Positions 1 through 11,411 are shown, counted from the first letter of the stretch. The stretch: 64,000 nt of DNA from Cliona cf. orientalis (GCA_963930775.1 OZ005689.1:3472001-3536000); one strand, 5' to 3'. Made by a program: numbers and translations. Notes: generated by a model not told the origin, from the letters alone.

Positions 1-182
1 GAAGATAATTATTGATCATTTGGGAACTACAATACTTTGATCACCACTGTGTAGCTATCTAGGTATACTATCAGTTGCTGTAGCTATAGTATTCAACATC
101 CCATTGTTCAGTCTACCTTAACTTGCTGTATCAGGCCGGGCCTTGTAGTAAATGACTCGTAGTCTCAAGAGAATCAGCCAAA

Positions 183-3100
183 ATGAAGGCAAGTATAGAG
201 ACCATTGATTGTGATACAATTAACTATATATAGGCTCTGCATTCTTTAATCAATCAATCCATCAGCTTTATAGCAGTAACTATTTAAATTTAAATGCATA
301 TGTAGGATGGAATATTACTGATTGGAGTTCTAGTTGCTGGATACCTATGTCAAAATATTGGTAAGAAACTTTGTCAAACATACACAATCTATAGAATCTA
401 TAATAATATTATTATTAGCTATTGATATTCGATCATGTTAGGAGCAGAGAATAATATGTTGACTGTCACCAGTGGGTGCGCTTGCCCTGGCCAAAACATT
501 ACACTGAAGTGTATCGTAACGTCCACATCTGGAGGGAGTAGCACTGTGTGGAGGGGAAGCTTCTTCGACTGTCCAAGCGAGAACAATGAGATCACCTTTC
601 GTCACAGTCGGTTCGTACCAGGTGCTATGGAAACGTGCACAGATGGATCCATTGTGGGTCAGAGTCTGAGCAGTGATAATGACAGCTTTACTTCACAACT
701 CAGTGTTAGAGTGAGCCCTGGAATAGTTGGACAAAATCTCAACTGTGAGCACGATGATGGATCAGCCATACTTCCTGTTGGATCGGTAAAAATGTCTGCA
801 GGTATAGGTACACTAAATAAGTACAGTTACAGTACAAGGCTGTGAAATGTGACCAACTGCGAGAAAAGGGATCCGGACCATTTGGGACTTTGCGTTTGTC
901 GTATGTAGCTTGTACTGGTATGCATAGAGTATACATGTAACTGATGTATATTCCGCTAGATAAAAATTTGGATTTCATGCATGTAGGAAATGTGTAGGAT
1001 AGGGCAAAATTTTCTACATGTTTAATATTAATTTTATCAAGTTTACAAAAACTCTGGCCTATCCTCTGCCAAACATGTATCGGAAAGCTCATGTATTGGT
1101 AAGCACAACGTAAAGGAAATCTTACATTTGGTCCTTAATTCTGTAAGTGTATCTGCTCTTTGCTGGTGCCAATACGCTGATACAAGTATACTCAGTACTA
1201 CATTAATTTTGTAGAAAGCAAGTTGAACATTGTCATGACAAAAATTAATCTTGTTTCACACTAACATGAATGGTCCCTTTCTCGTAGCACCGGGTCACAA
1301 AATTTAATAGCTATAAACAGGACAGTCACTCGGCTTATAATAATAATACCGGTATAATATTATAGCTGTAGTAGCACTTCTTTCCTGGACCAGTTGTTTT
1401 AATTAAGCTGCACAATTATTACAATACCGTATATATAGCCGGAAAATTTGGCGGTTTGGCGGTCTATATTACAACCGCCAAATTAAAATCCGCCAAAATT
1501 TCCTACTCGCATATATACGTATGGCGATCCCGTACCGAACCGCCAAATTTATATCCGCCAGTATTCTTGTAATAGCGATTTTGGGCTCAACCGCCAAATT
1601 TAATGCCCGCCAATATTTCGATCCGGCTATACGGTATCAAATGGCCAAAGGTGTAGGATTGTCCTATACAGTATCATAATTATTACATTACAGCTGCTCT
1701 TCCTCCTGCTACTAACATCAGTTATGCATTGACCAGGATTGAACAATCAGTGACACTCACATTCTCGTGGACCATTTCGGTGTTAGGATGCCATGATGTG
1801 ATTTTCAATATCCAAGCATCAAACTGTGGCAGCTGCCCAACTACTACCAGATACACTAATGTTACTTGTATGGACATACCAACTGATGGTAGCATGTGTA
1901 CGTTTGCTGTGCACACAGTTGTCTGTGGAAACACTACTGGGAATACTAGAATCATGTTGCCATTACTGGATGACCGTGGCTTCTCAAACACCACAGGCGT
2001 GAGTAATTTCCAACATGTACATTGTACACATGCATGTGAATGCTATAAATGCTTGCACATAATATTACATTAGTTCCCAAGTTGGCACTTCAGGAATATC
2101 CGGCCCATCCACACTCTTTAATATTCTTAAGCCTTTCTTGTTGGTTTTGCCACTGGTACTATACTACCGTATAGCGGGAAACCTACGAGGGAGAAAACTT
2201 TCACAAATTTTGCGATTTTCAACCATCCGCAAAAGTTTTCTCCACGAAATTCTAGGCATGCCACACCCATCATGCGACCAGTTTTAGCATTCCGCGAAAG
2301 TTTTCTCCGCAAACTGCTCCTTTCCTACCAATCCGCGAAAGTTTCTCCCTCGAAATTTTCCCGCTATACAGTATAATATTATAGTATACGACTGCTTCAA
2401 AAGTCTTACATCACTAGCTACATTTTGCCACAGATATCACTACCAAGTAGTGACGTTCACTATTCATTTTTTTACAGTGATATAATTATATATTCTCAAG
2501 CTGGGGCATATAATATAATTAAGGTGCTTGTGTAGCAACAAATAATACATACATACACCGTCACATAGCTGTAGCATTATTATATTAAAGCGCTATTATA
2601 TGGAGATAGCCACCAATTTCATCAGTGCCCATATTACTATTAATAATAATTGCGATCTCAATCATATACCATTACTATTCAGGATTGTTCAGTGCATATT
2701 GCCTCCATCATTGTGCTGGGAATTCTGTTGATTGCGTGTCTCACAGCCAGTTTAACTGTGATAGCTCTCCTGGTTAAAGCAAAGCTCAAGGTCCAGGCAG
2801 AGCTGATGGCAGCCAACACAGCACTTAATTAATGTAATGAATGATCAGATAAAATCAAGCCGACTAGATGTGAAGCAGAGTGATATTGATACCAGTGGAA
2901 ATGTTGCTTATTCAAAATCAAGTGGATTATTGTTAAAGAAAGTTGATGTTGACACTAAGGATAATGTTGCGTACTCAAGATCGGATGAACTACCTGTGAC
3001 TCTGGCACAACGAGAAGTTAAAACCAAGGATAATGTTGCTTACTCAAGATCGGACGAACTAACCATGAAGCAAAGAGAAGTTAAAACTAAGGATAATGTT

Positions 3101-3196
3101 GCTTACTCAAGATCGGACGAACTTAGTATAACCATGAAGCAAAGAGAAGTTAAAACTAAGGATAATGTTGCTTATGGCTTACATACTATTGGCTAG
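183..3196 (+). CDS. R1: Ig-like/FN3-like transmembrane receptor with NxxY-repeat tail
   Basis: Predicted exons are 183-188, 306-360, 442-801, 1694-1998, 2683-2790 and 2849-3196 (393 aa). The first coding exon is only ATG AAG, followed by a GC-AG intron (AAG|GCAAGT). Exon 2 supplies a hydrophobic signal peptide (ILLIGVLVAGYLC). Exon 3 is an Ig-like domain (CACPG near its start, several further Cys). Exon 4 is an FN3-like domain with SNCGSCP and NVTC. Exon 5 is a membrane helix (about aa 246-270). The tail carries five NVAY motifs, four followed by serine and the last in DNVAYG, spaced by a repeated S-x-EL unit; NxxY is the consensus read by PTB domains. Exons 5 and 6 lie in different frames. 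I joined them with a 58-nt intron (GTCCAG...TCAG) whose donor is weak, so a frameshift is the alternative. Partners are unknown. Confidence 0.7.
1427..1634. mobile_element. Inverted-repeat MITE, CCGTATA-type ends
   Basis: Lies in the long intron of R1. The ends are inverted copies of CCGTATA...AGCCGG, flanked by TA on both sides. The interior repeats the motif CCGCCAAATT in both orientations. There is no coding capacity. The same family begins again at the right edge of the window (63976). Confidence 0.75.
2167..2371. mobile_element. Inverted-repeat MITE, CCGTATAGCGGG-type ends
   Basis: In the R1 intron before the membrane exon. Terminal inverted repeats CCGTATAGCGGG / CCCGCTATACAG (one change) have TA on each side. 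The interior repeats GCGAAAGTTTTCTCC-like words on both strands. It shares its outermost bases with the element at 61775-62336. Confidence 0.7.
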
Positions 3197-4529
3197 TCTA
3201 AGAGTTCATCATTATTAATCTTAACTTTATTCTGTGTTAATTGCCATCCCATGCCGCGGCCTTTGTGCCAATTATAGCACTTCACCATCAACAATCATAA
3301 TATAGACAATAATATAAAGATTCTTGAGAAGTGTACATAGCTACACACTATTGTCATGCATAATACACATGTGAGTTACTGTTTCGATGACAAACATTAA
3401 TCTTGTCCTAAAGTAATGTACATAGATTCAAAGCATGGATCTATATTGTGTATAAGGCTAATATTATGTAGTCTGTGGGTTGTCAACTGCAGCTATCTTA
3501 TTGTGCGGGTAGTGACCACGTATAATCGTATGCTTACTGCACGGCGTACAATGATAAGGTATTGGAATGGGCTCACTACACCAGTGTGGGGGTCCCAGAC
3601 CAAACTTGAGTGCCAACTGGTCGTGGGGATCAGCGTGGAAGTCCCAACCCGCATATTAAGTCCGAGTGCCAACTGGTATGACGGTGGTGATGCTCAGCGT
3701 GGGAGTCCCAACCCTAGATGTTGAGTGCCAACTGGTGTCACTGGTTCTGAGTTAGGTACAGTATTAGGCCCACTGAGCTACAAGTTGATTCCCCCAATGC
3801 TTGAGATTGGGATTCCGGGGAAGGGTTAGGGTGGGGTTACCGTTACTGAAAGAGGCTTTCCTTGTGCCACAGGGTACGCATGTGCGTTGACCTGGTGTGC
3901 GTTAATTGGGTACGCATGGCCCACACGGGCACATGCGCATTTCCCTCCGGCAAGATATTCGCTGCGGGTCAGGGGTCTGCCACGTCATGTTGCCATTAAC
4001 AATTGTTTATGCAAGCATAAACGTAATATTCTGCCAGTTTTGATGCCTCCTCTCCAGACAGAATGTAATTATCAATATAATATTATTACCATGATCACCC
4101 TTTTCTTTCACAATTCAGTTAGACTTAGTATGTAACTAGATTGTCTCGATATTATAATATTGTTCTTGTAATGGGAACGGTATAGTATTGGTCGTGCACG
4201 TGTGAGCTAAAGACAACTGACAGAATAATGGAACCATTGACATTGTTGATAACAATGCTTACCTATAGTTTATAGGTAAACAGTTGGCTAAAATTAATAT
4301 GCATGATAACATTGAATATGTCAATATGATAATAGAATGCTTTCCCACTGCAGCAGTAGCTATTAGTAAACACTATACGGTAACTGTTACTGGAATAATT
4401 TTGGGAAAACGTTCAGTTTTTGTACATCACACTCTAATAGTAGCACTTGCTCTAATCTGCCAGAGAAAGTATACAGTTCATGAAGGGATATATCAACGTT
4501 GGGGTAAACTATATTTAGTATTTTATATA
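3197..4529. other. Intergenic stretch with degenerate tandem repeat at about 3580-3740
   Basis: No gene is supported here. Around 3580-3740 the phrases GAGTGCCAACTGGT and GTGGGAGTCCCAACC recur three times in degenerate form, with a period of roughly 65 bp. The short open frames look like chance. Confidence 0.5.
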
Positions 4530-4715
4530 TGTAATATACTTTACTTGTAAGAATGATAATGATTCAAGGAATAAAACGTCGACAGGTACACACACAATAT
4601 ATTGCATACATTAAAAGGAAGTGACATCACAATACATCATAATAATGAACACGCATGCGCAATAGATAGTTAAATACAGTACACAGTTATAGTTGATAGA
4701 ATACATTATTCCACA
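4530..4715 (-). repeat. 3' LTR of the Ty3/Gypsy element
   Basis: Downstream LTR in the sense of transcription. It is 186 bp and preceded on the minus strand by a purine-rich tract at 4716-4727. The host duplication ATATA directly abuts it at 4525-4529. Confidence 0.93.
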
Positions 4716-4727
4716 TCTCCCCTTTTT
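4716..4727 (-). promoter_or_regulatory. Polypurine tract of the Ty3/Gypsy element
   Basis: On the minus strand the twelve bases before the 3' LTR read AAAAAGGGGAGA. This is the expected position for the second-strand primer in an LTR element. Confidence 0.85.
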
Positions 4728-4921
4728 GTTTATTTCGAGAATCGATCTGGGGGATGAACAACTATTCCAGTTTGTGATCATGTTCGAATAACTTGAGTAT
4801 CCTGTGACTGTCCACTCTCTCCGTTTCCGACTGTCTCTGGCCTCTCACTCATAGTGTTCTCTGACCTGGGTCTCAAGTGTCTCCTATTTCTCCTAACCTG
4901 TCCAGTTGGAGTGTCTACAGC

Positions 4922-6234
4922 TTAGGATCTGGGTGTTTCCAACTGTTGCGACACAGTGCCAGGAGATTGGTTACCTTGAGTAGAGACCCACACTGGTGTA
5001 CCTTCTGGTAGCTCAATAGCAGTATGTGTGTGGTGTCTCTGATCGTAATTTCTCTTTTGTTGCAGTTTGTGCTGCTTGTCTTTCTCTCTGAAATCTTTCA
5101 GGTGAGGCCAATCGGGAGTGAGATACTTCTTTATTTGTGGTACATCTGTACGAATGCGTCTCCCCATAAGGAGTTCCGCTGGACTCAATCCACACCACGG
5201 AAGCGGCGTTGCTCGGTAACTTAGCAATGCTAGGTATGGGTCGTCAGTGTCAGAGATTAGCTTCTTTACGGTTTTCACCGTCCTCTCTGCCAAGCTATTG
5301 GACTGTGGGTAGTGTGGACTGCTGGTTACAAGAGTGAAGCAATATCTCTCTGCAAATTCCTTCATCTCTTGCGAAGCAAACTGTGGTCCATTATCGCTCA
5401 TGAACTCGACTGGTATGCCGTGACAGGAAAATATCCCTTTCAACGCAGAGATAACTCCAGCAGATGTAGTTGAGGTCAGCTTCTGTATTTCCATGTATCT
5501 GGAGTAATAATCCACCACTACCAGGTATGTAGAATCTTTCAGCTGAAATAAATCGGCACCAACTTTCTCCTATAGGTGACTTGGTAGAGCTGACTGTAAC
5601 ATTGGTTCTACTGGGGGTGGTGTGTTCTTCATGCACGTAGGACATCTTCTGACAAAGCTTTCCACCTGCTTAGACACTCCTGGCCACCACACCGAGGATG
5701 AAACTCGAAGTCGACATCTCTGAATTCCTCGGTGTCCATGGTGTATTTTCATTAGGATCTCATACTGAAGACTCTCTGGTACAACGACTCTCGTACCGTG
5801 CAGTAGTAGGTCATCAGCTACTGAAAGCTTGTCTTTCTCTCCCCAGTATTTCTTCAGAATTCCCTTGATTGCATGTCTCGCTGGCCACCCATTCTGTGTA
5901 AATCCAATGACCTTTGAGCAAATAGGATCGTCTTTCTGCGCCTCTCGAAACTGTTGCATTCTCTTTTTGCTTGCTGGTAGCTGTTCCACAAGTGAATCGA
6001 CGAATCTCTCAACGTCCTCATCTCCCTCACATACGCCTTCGACTGACTTGATGGGAGCACGTGAAAGTGTATCGGCGGTGTACAAATACATCCCGGGGAC
6101 GTGAGCGATGGAATAGTTAAATCTCGTGAGGCGTAGTCGAAATCTCAATACTCTTGGTGGCAACCTATCCAGTTGCGTTGCTCCCAGTAGAGGTACCAAG
6201 GGTTTGTGGTCGGTTTCGATTTGGATGTGCTTGC
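4922..6234 (-). pseudogene. RNase H end and integrase of the Ty3/Gypsy element, interrupted
   Basis: In the second frame the RNase H tail (DTLSRAP) is followed by the integrase zinc-binding region (HHGHRG ... CPTCMK). An in-frame TAG at 5570-5572 interrupts the link to the core. The core shows the D,D,E triad in context: VVDYYSRY, SDNGPQF and SLAERTVK. The C-terminal part (GTPVWV) ends at 4922, about 195 bp before the polypurine tract. Integrase would insert the DNA copy; here it cannot be made as one chain. Confidence 0.88.
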
Positions 6235-7014
6235 CGAGACATAGTCAGCAAACTTCTCACATGCCCAAACAAGAGCAAGGGCCTCTTTCTCGATCTGCGA
6301 GTAACGTTTTTCGGTCTCGGTCATAGATTTGGAGGCATATGCGATTGGTTTCCACTCCTCTCTCTCGTGACTCTGCAAGAGGACGGCCCCCAGTCCATAT
6401 GTGGACGCATCAGCTCGGATCTTCATCTTTGCGTTTGGATCATACAAGGCGAGCACTGTAGGTCTTGTTAACTCCTCCTTCACCTTCTTGAATGCCTCCT
6501 CCTGCGCTGGTCCCCATAACCATGCTTTCCTGGGACTCAGAAGTTCACGCAGGGGTTGTGAACACTCAGCTAGGTTGGGGCTGAACTTTCCTAGCTGGTT
6601 AACCATGCCCATGAACCTTCTTAGTTCCTTCAGGTTCTTTGGTGCCTCCATTTCAACAATGGCTCTCGTCTTCTCGGGATCGGATGATACGCCTTCTTTT
6701 CCTACCACTTGGCCCAAAAAGGTAAGCGACTCCTTGCTAAATTCACATTTCTCTTTGTTGAGGGTGCCCCCGGCTGACTCAATCTTCTTCAGAACGGCGT
6801 ATAATCTGGCATCATGCTCCTCCTGAGTCTTGCCATACACGAGAACGTCATCTACGTGCACCATTGCACCTTCAAGGCCGGCAAGAGTCTCAACTATTCG
6901 ACGCTGAAAGTGTTCTGGCGCGCTGTTAATCCCGAACAGTAGCTTGTTGAATCGAAATCTGCCGAATGGTGTGATGAATATAGTCAAATCACGCGAGCTT
7001 TCTTCCAGGGGTAC
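6235..7014 (-). pseudogene. Reverse transcriptase and RNase H segment of the Ty3/Gypsy element
   Basis: Same frame as the upstream Gag-Pol segment, resuming after the TAG at 7015-7017. It contains the catalytic VHVDDVLVYG segment (polymerase motif C, xxDD), then an RNase H domain with RADAS and the segment around IEKEALALVWACEKF. Near 6235-6245 the homologous reading moves to another frame, which breaks RNase H. Without read-through the product would be severed from Gag and integrase. Confidence 0.88.
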
Positions 7015-8598
7015 CTACCAAAATCCAGAATTACAGTCTAGCTTACTGAACACTGTAGCTCCAGCTAGTTTGCTCAGGTTCTCCTCCACTGTTGGAAGGG
7101 GGTGGACTTCTCTCAAAACATTTTCATTAAGTGCACGGTAGTCAACACATATACGGATGGCGCCCGATTTCTTGGGGACGACAACCATCCCCGCACACCA
7201 GGTTGATGGTTTCTCTACTTTGGAAATTACCCCCAGAGACTCCATCCTCGCCAGTTCTTTCTGGACCTTCTCTCGTAGCGGGAAGGGGACGTTCCGTGGG
7301 GTGTACAATGCAAAAGGCTGTGCATCAGGCTTTAGCTCGATCTTGTATTCCCCCTTTAGGGTTCCTAGGCCAGTAAACAAAGATGGGTACTGTTCCAATA
7401 TGGTTTTCTGGATGGTCTCTACTTTTGCAAGCATTTTCAGGGCTTTGATTGCAGGCAGTCCCAACAGGTTATTCTGTATACCCTTTACCACATACACCGT
7501 CTGCTCAGCTGATCTGTTACTGTACATTAGACATGCAGTGAAGTCACACGTTACATCGAGTGGAGTTTTGTTAGCTGTTACGAGACATTTGGTAGTGCTT
7601 CTCCTTTCCAACTTGGAATCTCGGGTTAGGCGGTTCATCGTTTCTTCTGTAATTACCGAAACCTCTGCCCCAGTGTCCACTTTGAAAATTACAGTCTGTC
7701 CATTTACCGATAGGGACTCGTTCCATGAAGTACTACCATTCTCATCGCTGACTGCATCCAGAAAGGAAGCGTCATCCAATTCCGTAGTGTAGTCTTCGGC
7801 AACCTCAGAAACTTTGGAGAAACACTGTGACTTGTAGTGTCCTTTCTTCTTGCAGTTGTGGCAGGTCGCTTCCCTGGCTGGGCAATGCTGTCTGGAGTGT
7901 GGTCCCTTGCCACACCTAGTACACTTATTGCGGGTTGTAGAACGGTGCCCTGCTGTCTCTGTGGTCTTGTTACTTGGCTTTGTTTTCTTATTGGATTTCT
8001 GGGGGCGCACACCTGCCCCTCGGTTGCCGATCGCCTCCACAGGTAAGCCCTCTCCTTGAAACCCGCTCTTCAGCTGTACCTGCTGCTCTCGTACTGCTTC
8101 TCTCTGCCTGACCATCGTTTTTGCTGACTCCAGCGTAAGGTCGGCGTCCAACTGTAGCTTTTGCAACATGGCTTCGTCTCGGATGCCAACGACTATCCGG
8201 TCGCGTATCATTTCGTCTCGAAGATCGCCGTATTCACAGTTCTCGCTCAGCTGGTAGAGGCACGTTATGAACTGCTCTACCAACTCGTCTTGCTTTTGAC
8301 ATCTCCGATTAAACCTGGCTCTCTCAAAAATCACATTTTTTCTGACTTGAAAAAATGAGTCAAATTTCGCGATCACCTTGTCATAGTCTTTCTGGTCGCT
8401 CTCGGAGATTTTCGTTGACAGCAGTGTGTCCTCTGCTTCCTCTCCCATCGTGTAGAGGAGCATAGTAACTTGTCGTTGTTTGGTCTCTGTGGAGAGACCC
8501 GATGCTTGGCGGAACTGCTCGAATCTCCTCTTCCACTTCTGCCATTCGTCTGGTTGGTGGAAGGGAAACGGTAAGGGTGGTTTTAGCTGAACAGCCAT
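7015..8598 (-). CDS. Gag, protease and N-terminal reverse transcriptase of the Ty3/Gypsy element
   Basis: Open frame of 527 codons. Residues 1-180 are a capsid-like Gag region. Two zinc knuckles follow at about 226-259: CTRCGKGPHSRQHC (CX2CX4HX4C) and CHNCKKKGHYKSQC. The aspartic protease motif DTGAE lies near residue 308, and the start of the reverse transcriptase follows (CVDYRALN and the FSKLD segment). Gag and Pol share one frame with no shift between them. The frame ends at an in-frame TAG (7015-7017) inside the reverse transcriptase; the same frame continues below. The capsid would package the RNA and the protease would cut the polyprotein. Confidence 0.92.
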   Translation of the reverse strand: MAVQLKPPLPFPFHQPDEWQKWKRRFEQFRQASGLSTETKQRQVTMLLYTMGEEAEDTLLSTKISESDQKDYDKVIAKFDSFFQVRKNVIFERARFNRRCQKQDELVEQFITCLYQLSENCEYGDLRDEMIRDRIVVGIRDEAMLQKLQLDADLTLESAKTMVRQREAVREQQVQLKSGFQGEGLPVEAIGNRGAGVRPQKSNKKTKPSNKTTETAGHRSTTRNKCTRCGKGPHSRQHCPAREATCHNCKKKGHYKSQCFSKVSEVAEDYTTELDDASFLDAVSDENGSTSWNESLSVNGQTVIFKVDTGAEVSVITEETMNRLTRDSKLERRSTTKCLVTANKTPLDVTCDFTACLMYSNRSAEQTVYVVKGIQNNLLGLPAIKALKMLAKVETIQKTILEQYPSLFTGLGTLKGEYKIELKPDAQPFALYTPRNVPFPLREKVQKELARMESLGVISKVEKPSTWCAGMVVVPKKSGAIRICVDYRALNENVLREVHPLPTVEENLSKLAGATVFSKLDCNSGFW

Positions 8599-8614
8599 AG
8601 TTGCTGCTTTACCA

Positions 8615-8629
8615 CCACTCCTGACACCA
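8615..8629 (-). promoter_or_regulatory. Primer-binding site complementary to tRNA-Leu(CAA) 3' end
   Basis: The minus-strand sequence directly after the 5' LTR reads TGGTGTCAGGAGTGG. This is the complement of a tRNA 3' end ...CCACTCCTGACACCA. From family knowledge, that acceptor end fits animal tRNA-Leu(CAA), whose 5' end begins GTCAGGA. There is no gap between LTR and site. Confidence 0.85.
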
Positions 8630-8815
8630 TGTAATATACTTTACTTGTAAGAATGATAATGATTCAAGGAATAAAACGTCGACGGGTACACACACAATAT
8701 ATTGCATACATTAAAAGGAAGTGACATCACAATACATCATAATAATAAACACGCATGCGCAATAGATAGTTAAATACAGTACACAGTTATAGTTGATAGA
8801 ATACATTATTCCACA
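8630..8815 (-). repeat. 5' LTR of the Ty3/Gypsy element
   Basis: Upstream LTR in the sense of transcription (minus strand). It is 186 bp, terminates TG...CA, and differs from the other LTR at two positions (the CGACGGGTAC and AATAAACAC segments). It is immediately followed on the minus strand by the tRNA primer-binding site. Confidence 0.93.
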
Positions 8816-8931
8816 ATATAGTATTTAAAAGGTAGCAATGCAAATTCTACACATACGACTTGATACAAGGATAATTTAATAACTAGACACGAGTATACTT
8901 TCAGCAGCATTTGTTCAGTCTTCTGTACTTA

Positions 8932-9333
8932 CCGTATTTCCTCGAGTAGACGCCGCGGCGACTAATTTTTTCCCTCTGCTGAAACTAGCGGCGACTATTC
9001 GAGGGCGGCGAGTGACAAAAACTTTCATAGTAGTAGCTAGAATTGCATACAAGAATAATGAAAAGGTTTGTTCTAAGTTCAATACCTATCTGCTTTTCAT
9101 CGTCTGCCTTCGTCAGAAGCTTCACTAGTCTCTTGATGGCTTTCTCGCGTACAGTAGCACCGGTCGCAAGCACGTGGACACCGTTTAAGGGCGTGGCAAG
9201 TGGGCTCTAATTAGTGAGTGCGGCGATAACTTGATTCGAGGGCAGCGACAGTAAAGATCGGGCATGTGTAGCTAGCGGCGACTATTCGAGTGCGGCGTCT
9301 ATTCAAGGGCGGCGTTTGATCGAGGAAATACGA
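8932..9333. mobile_element. Inverted-repeat MITE, CCGTATTTCCTCGA-type ends
   Basis: Ends CCGTATTTCCTCGA / TCGAGGAAATACGA with TA outside. The interior repeats GGCGACTATTCGAG-like words. A small open frame inside (8985-9173, minus) is not supported as a gene. Confidence 0.75.
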
Positions 9334-9547
9334 TATTACAGTTAAGAGGCAAATACCATGTAGACAAAAAGGATTTAATCTAAAGACGATTATACCATAG
9401 CATCACTACTATAATACTTCTGGAAGGTGAATCTTACCATAGTATTGGGCTATATCATGTGCTATTGAAACAAACATGCACCTGGCATGGGTGCTAGCGC
9501 TTGCAGACTGTGTACATGTGCACACTATTATTAAGTTATACAGCTAC

Positions 9548-9866
9548 CTCATAAAGGATAGAAGTCAGTGCGTTCATATTTTTTTCATCTGATTCAAAGC
9601 TCTCACAAACACCTTATAGCCCTCTAATTCTTTACTCTAGGTTATTATTCTATCACTGAGGTTTTGAGTTTAATTGTTCTAAAGAGGTGATATTCAAGGC
9701 GAAGAATAATCTGCCTGCTTTCTACATGATCATAATTACACATTAGCATAGTCATTACTGGATGTGAGAAACAAATGTTCCTTTGTTTGGGTATATAAGT
9801 TCACCTTAAATAAGCGAAAAGACCTGCCTATAATTATGTATCTTGAATTCAGCTTTAGCATAGCAA
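9548..9866 (-). pseudogene. Decayed A/B cytoplasmic module downstream of R2
   Basis: On the minus strand 9866-9759 resembles the A exon of R2 (GRSFRLF compared with GRSFCLF), and 9721-9548 resembles the B exon at 12876-12706 (GRLFFALNI and GYKVFV). The B copy contains a stop and shifts frame, and the A copy has lost the usual donor position. I read this as the remnant of an additional A/B repeat of R2, as in R4, which has three. It is not expected to be translated. Confidence 0.65.
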
Positions 9867-10959
9867 CTATAATTATTGTGTTGGGCTGCCACGGTGGGAC
9901 ACACCCCTGATGACGCGGGTTGGTAGCTATGTGCAAAAGTCACGTGAAAAATAATTATTAATGATTTCGTATCTTCCCTGGTTATGGGGGATCAAATGTA
10001 TAAAAATTTAATGTTCGAGTGTAAATAGAACGAATCTGATGAAAAAATTGGAGAAAGCACTAGCAATGAAAAACAGCAATCGATGTCCAACTATAGGTTT
10101 ATTGTTGTCAGCTCTAGTGTCACTGTGCTCTAAACAATCGCAAATGATCACCATCAGTCTATGATACCTTTCCATTTTTATAGGTGCTTTCTAGGACACA
10201 TTTTTCGATGAATGTAGAAGAGCTTGAGTTTCTGCCATGTATAAATCCCGTACTGCATAGACGTTCAGTTGAATAGAATGGGTGAGAAAACTTGAAAGTC
10301 AAGATGTTCGATGAAAATTGAGCTTAGCCTATTAGAATGTTCGAATAATTTAATTTGAAGCAAGCTCAGTAGTGTAGCTACCTACATAGTGCAATTAGCA
10401 GCATGCAGTATATACCGTAAATCTGGAAAATTTTGTTGTTGAAATATTTTCGTAGTCCCGGCCTGTCAACTACGAAATTAAATATCACGAAATATTTTCT
10501 ATGTTGAAATTTTTAAGCGGTGAAATACTAGAGCGTGTGCGCATGCGCAAAATTATACTATTGCATATATAGGGTTTGGCACTACTCCACATGTGCAGTG
10601 ATTGGCAATGCGTATATTATATTATCATCAACCGTTAGGCTACCCACACTATAAACTTTTTTGATTTCTAGGATCTACTATAATTGCTAGCTGCCCTCAC
10701 CACGCTTAGAGTCATATAAGTTCTCGCATCCAATTAATAAATGAACAATAGTGATAGCGATGGCATGGCAAAGCCAGCAAAGAGTTAACTGTAAGCAAAA
10801 AATAATTATGTAAAAACGGGGGAATGAATTCGAAGTGATATGGCAGTGAAATTTGTACTTCAGATCATAATAAAATTTAATTATTTTATAATACCCCCCC
10901 CCCCCCCCCCCCGGTAACACAGTTTGCTATGATGAATATTGTATACTTTTTGATAATTA
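9867..10959. other. AT-rich stretch with one unpaired CCGTA-type end and a poly-C tract
   Basis: No gene seen. TACCGTAAATCTGG at 10414 looks like a single transposon end without a matching partner. A run of about 20 C lies near 10893-10912. The rest shows no structure I can name. Confidence 0.4.
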
Positions 10960-11291
10960 CCGAAGAATCCCGCGATTACGCCCCACCCCCTTTGTGCATG
11001 CTAGGATTGGGCAAAAGTGGGGAGGGGGCTTATACGCGGGATCCTAACATTTCCGTGTGACGACCATTACCGACCGTCGAATGCCACGTGGGCGCGCGAT
11101 CTCTGCACTTTCTCTGGCAGTCTGGTGGGCAAAACTCGAGAAAAACGACAAAGTAAGGCATATCATGACACAAATAGCTAGTTTGCTAGCTGTAGCTACT
11201 GTTTTTATTGACTTATGGACTCCATTTTACAGTCAGGGAGGGGGGGGGGGCTTATGCGCGAGGGGGGGAGCGTAATCGCGGGATTCTACGG
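10960..11291. mobile_element. Inverted-repeat MITE with CCGAAGAATCCCGCGATTA ends
   Basis: Left end CCGAAGAATCCCGCGATTA. The right end is its inverse, with the outer bases TTCTACGG and TA. The interior includes a G-run and the degenerate words CCCCACCCCC and GGGGGGGCTTA in opposite orientation. Confidence 0.7.
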
Positions 11292-11411
11292 TATTAGTAT
11301 TTACATGTATTAACATAATAATTTAGCATTATGCTGTACAGTGTAATACAATGGCATAAATGTACAGGTATAAATTTAATCCTATAATATTATATTAAAT
11401 TAATCAGAGTA

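Larger units (their letters stand above)
4530..8815 (-). mobile_element. Ty3/Gypsy-type LTR retrotransposon, complete ends, broken coding region
   Basis: Bounded by two 186-bp LTRs (4530-4715 and 8630-8815), each beginning TG and ending CA, and flanked by a 5-bp duplication ATATA (4525-4529 and 8816-8820). Transcription runs on the minus strand. The order gag, protease, reverse transcriptase, RNase H, integrase is that of Ty3/Gypsy (metavirid) elements. The primer-binding site and polypurine tract are both present. The coding region carries two in-frame TAG stops and one frame change, so this copy is non-autonomous. The LTRs differ at only two positions, which indicates recent insertion. Confidence 0.95.

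Noticed and set aside
3416-3724. 102-codon open frame
   Set aside because: It overlaps the degenerate tandem repeat and has no domain.
4284-4550. 88-codon open frame left of the retrotransposon
   Set aside because: It runs into the LTR and has no recognisable features.
5024-8358. Plus-strand open frames across the retrotransposon
   Set aside because: Antisense shadows of the minus-strand Gag-Pol frame.
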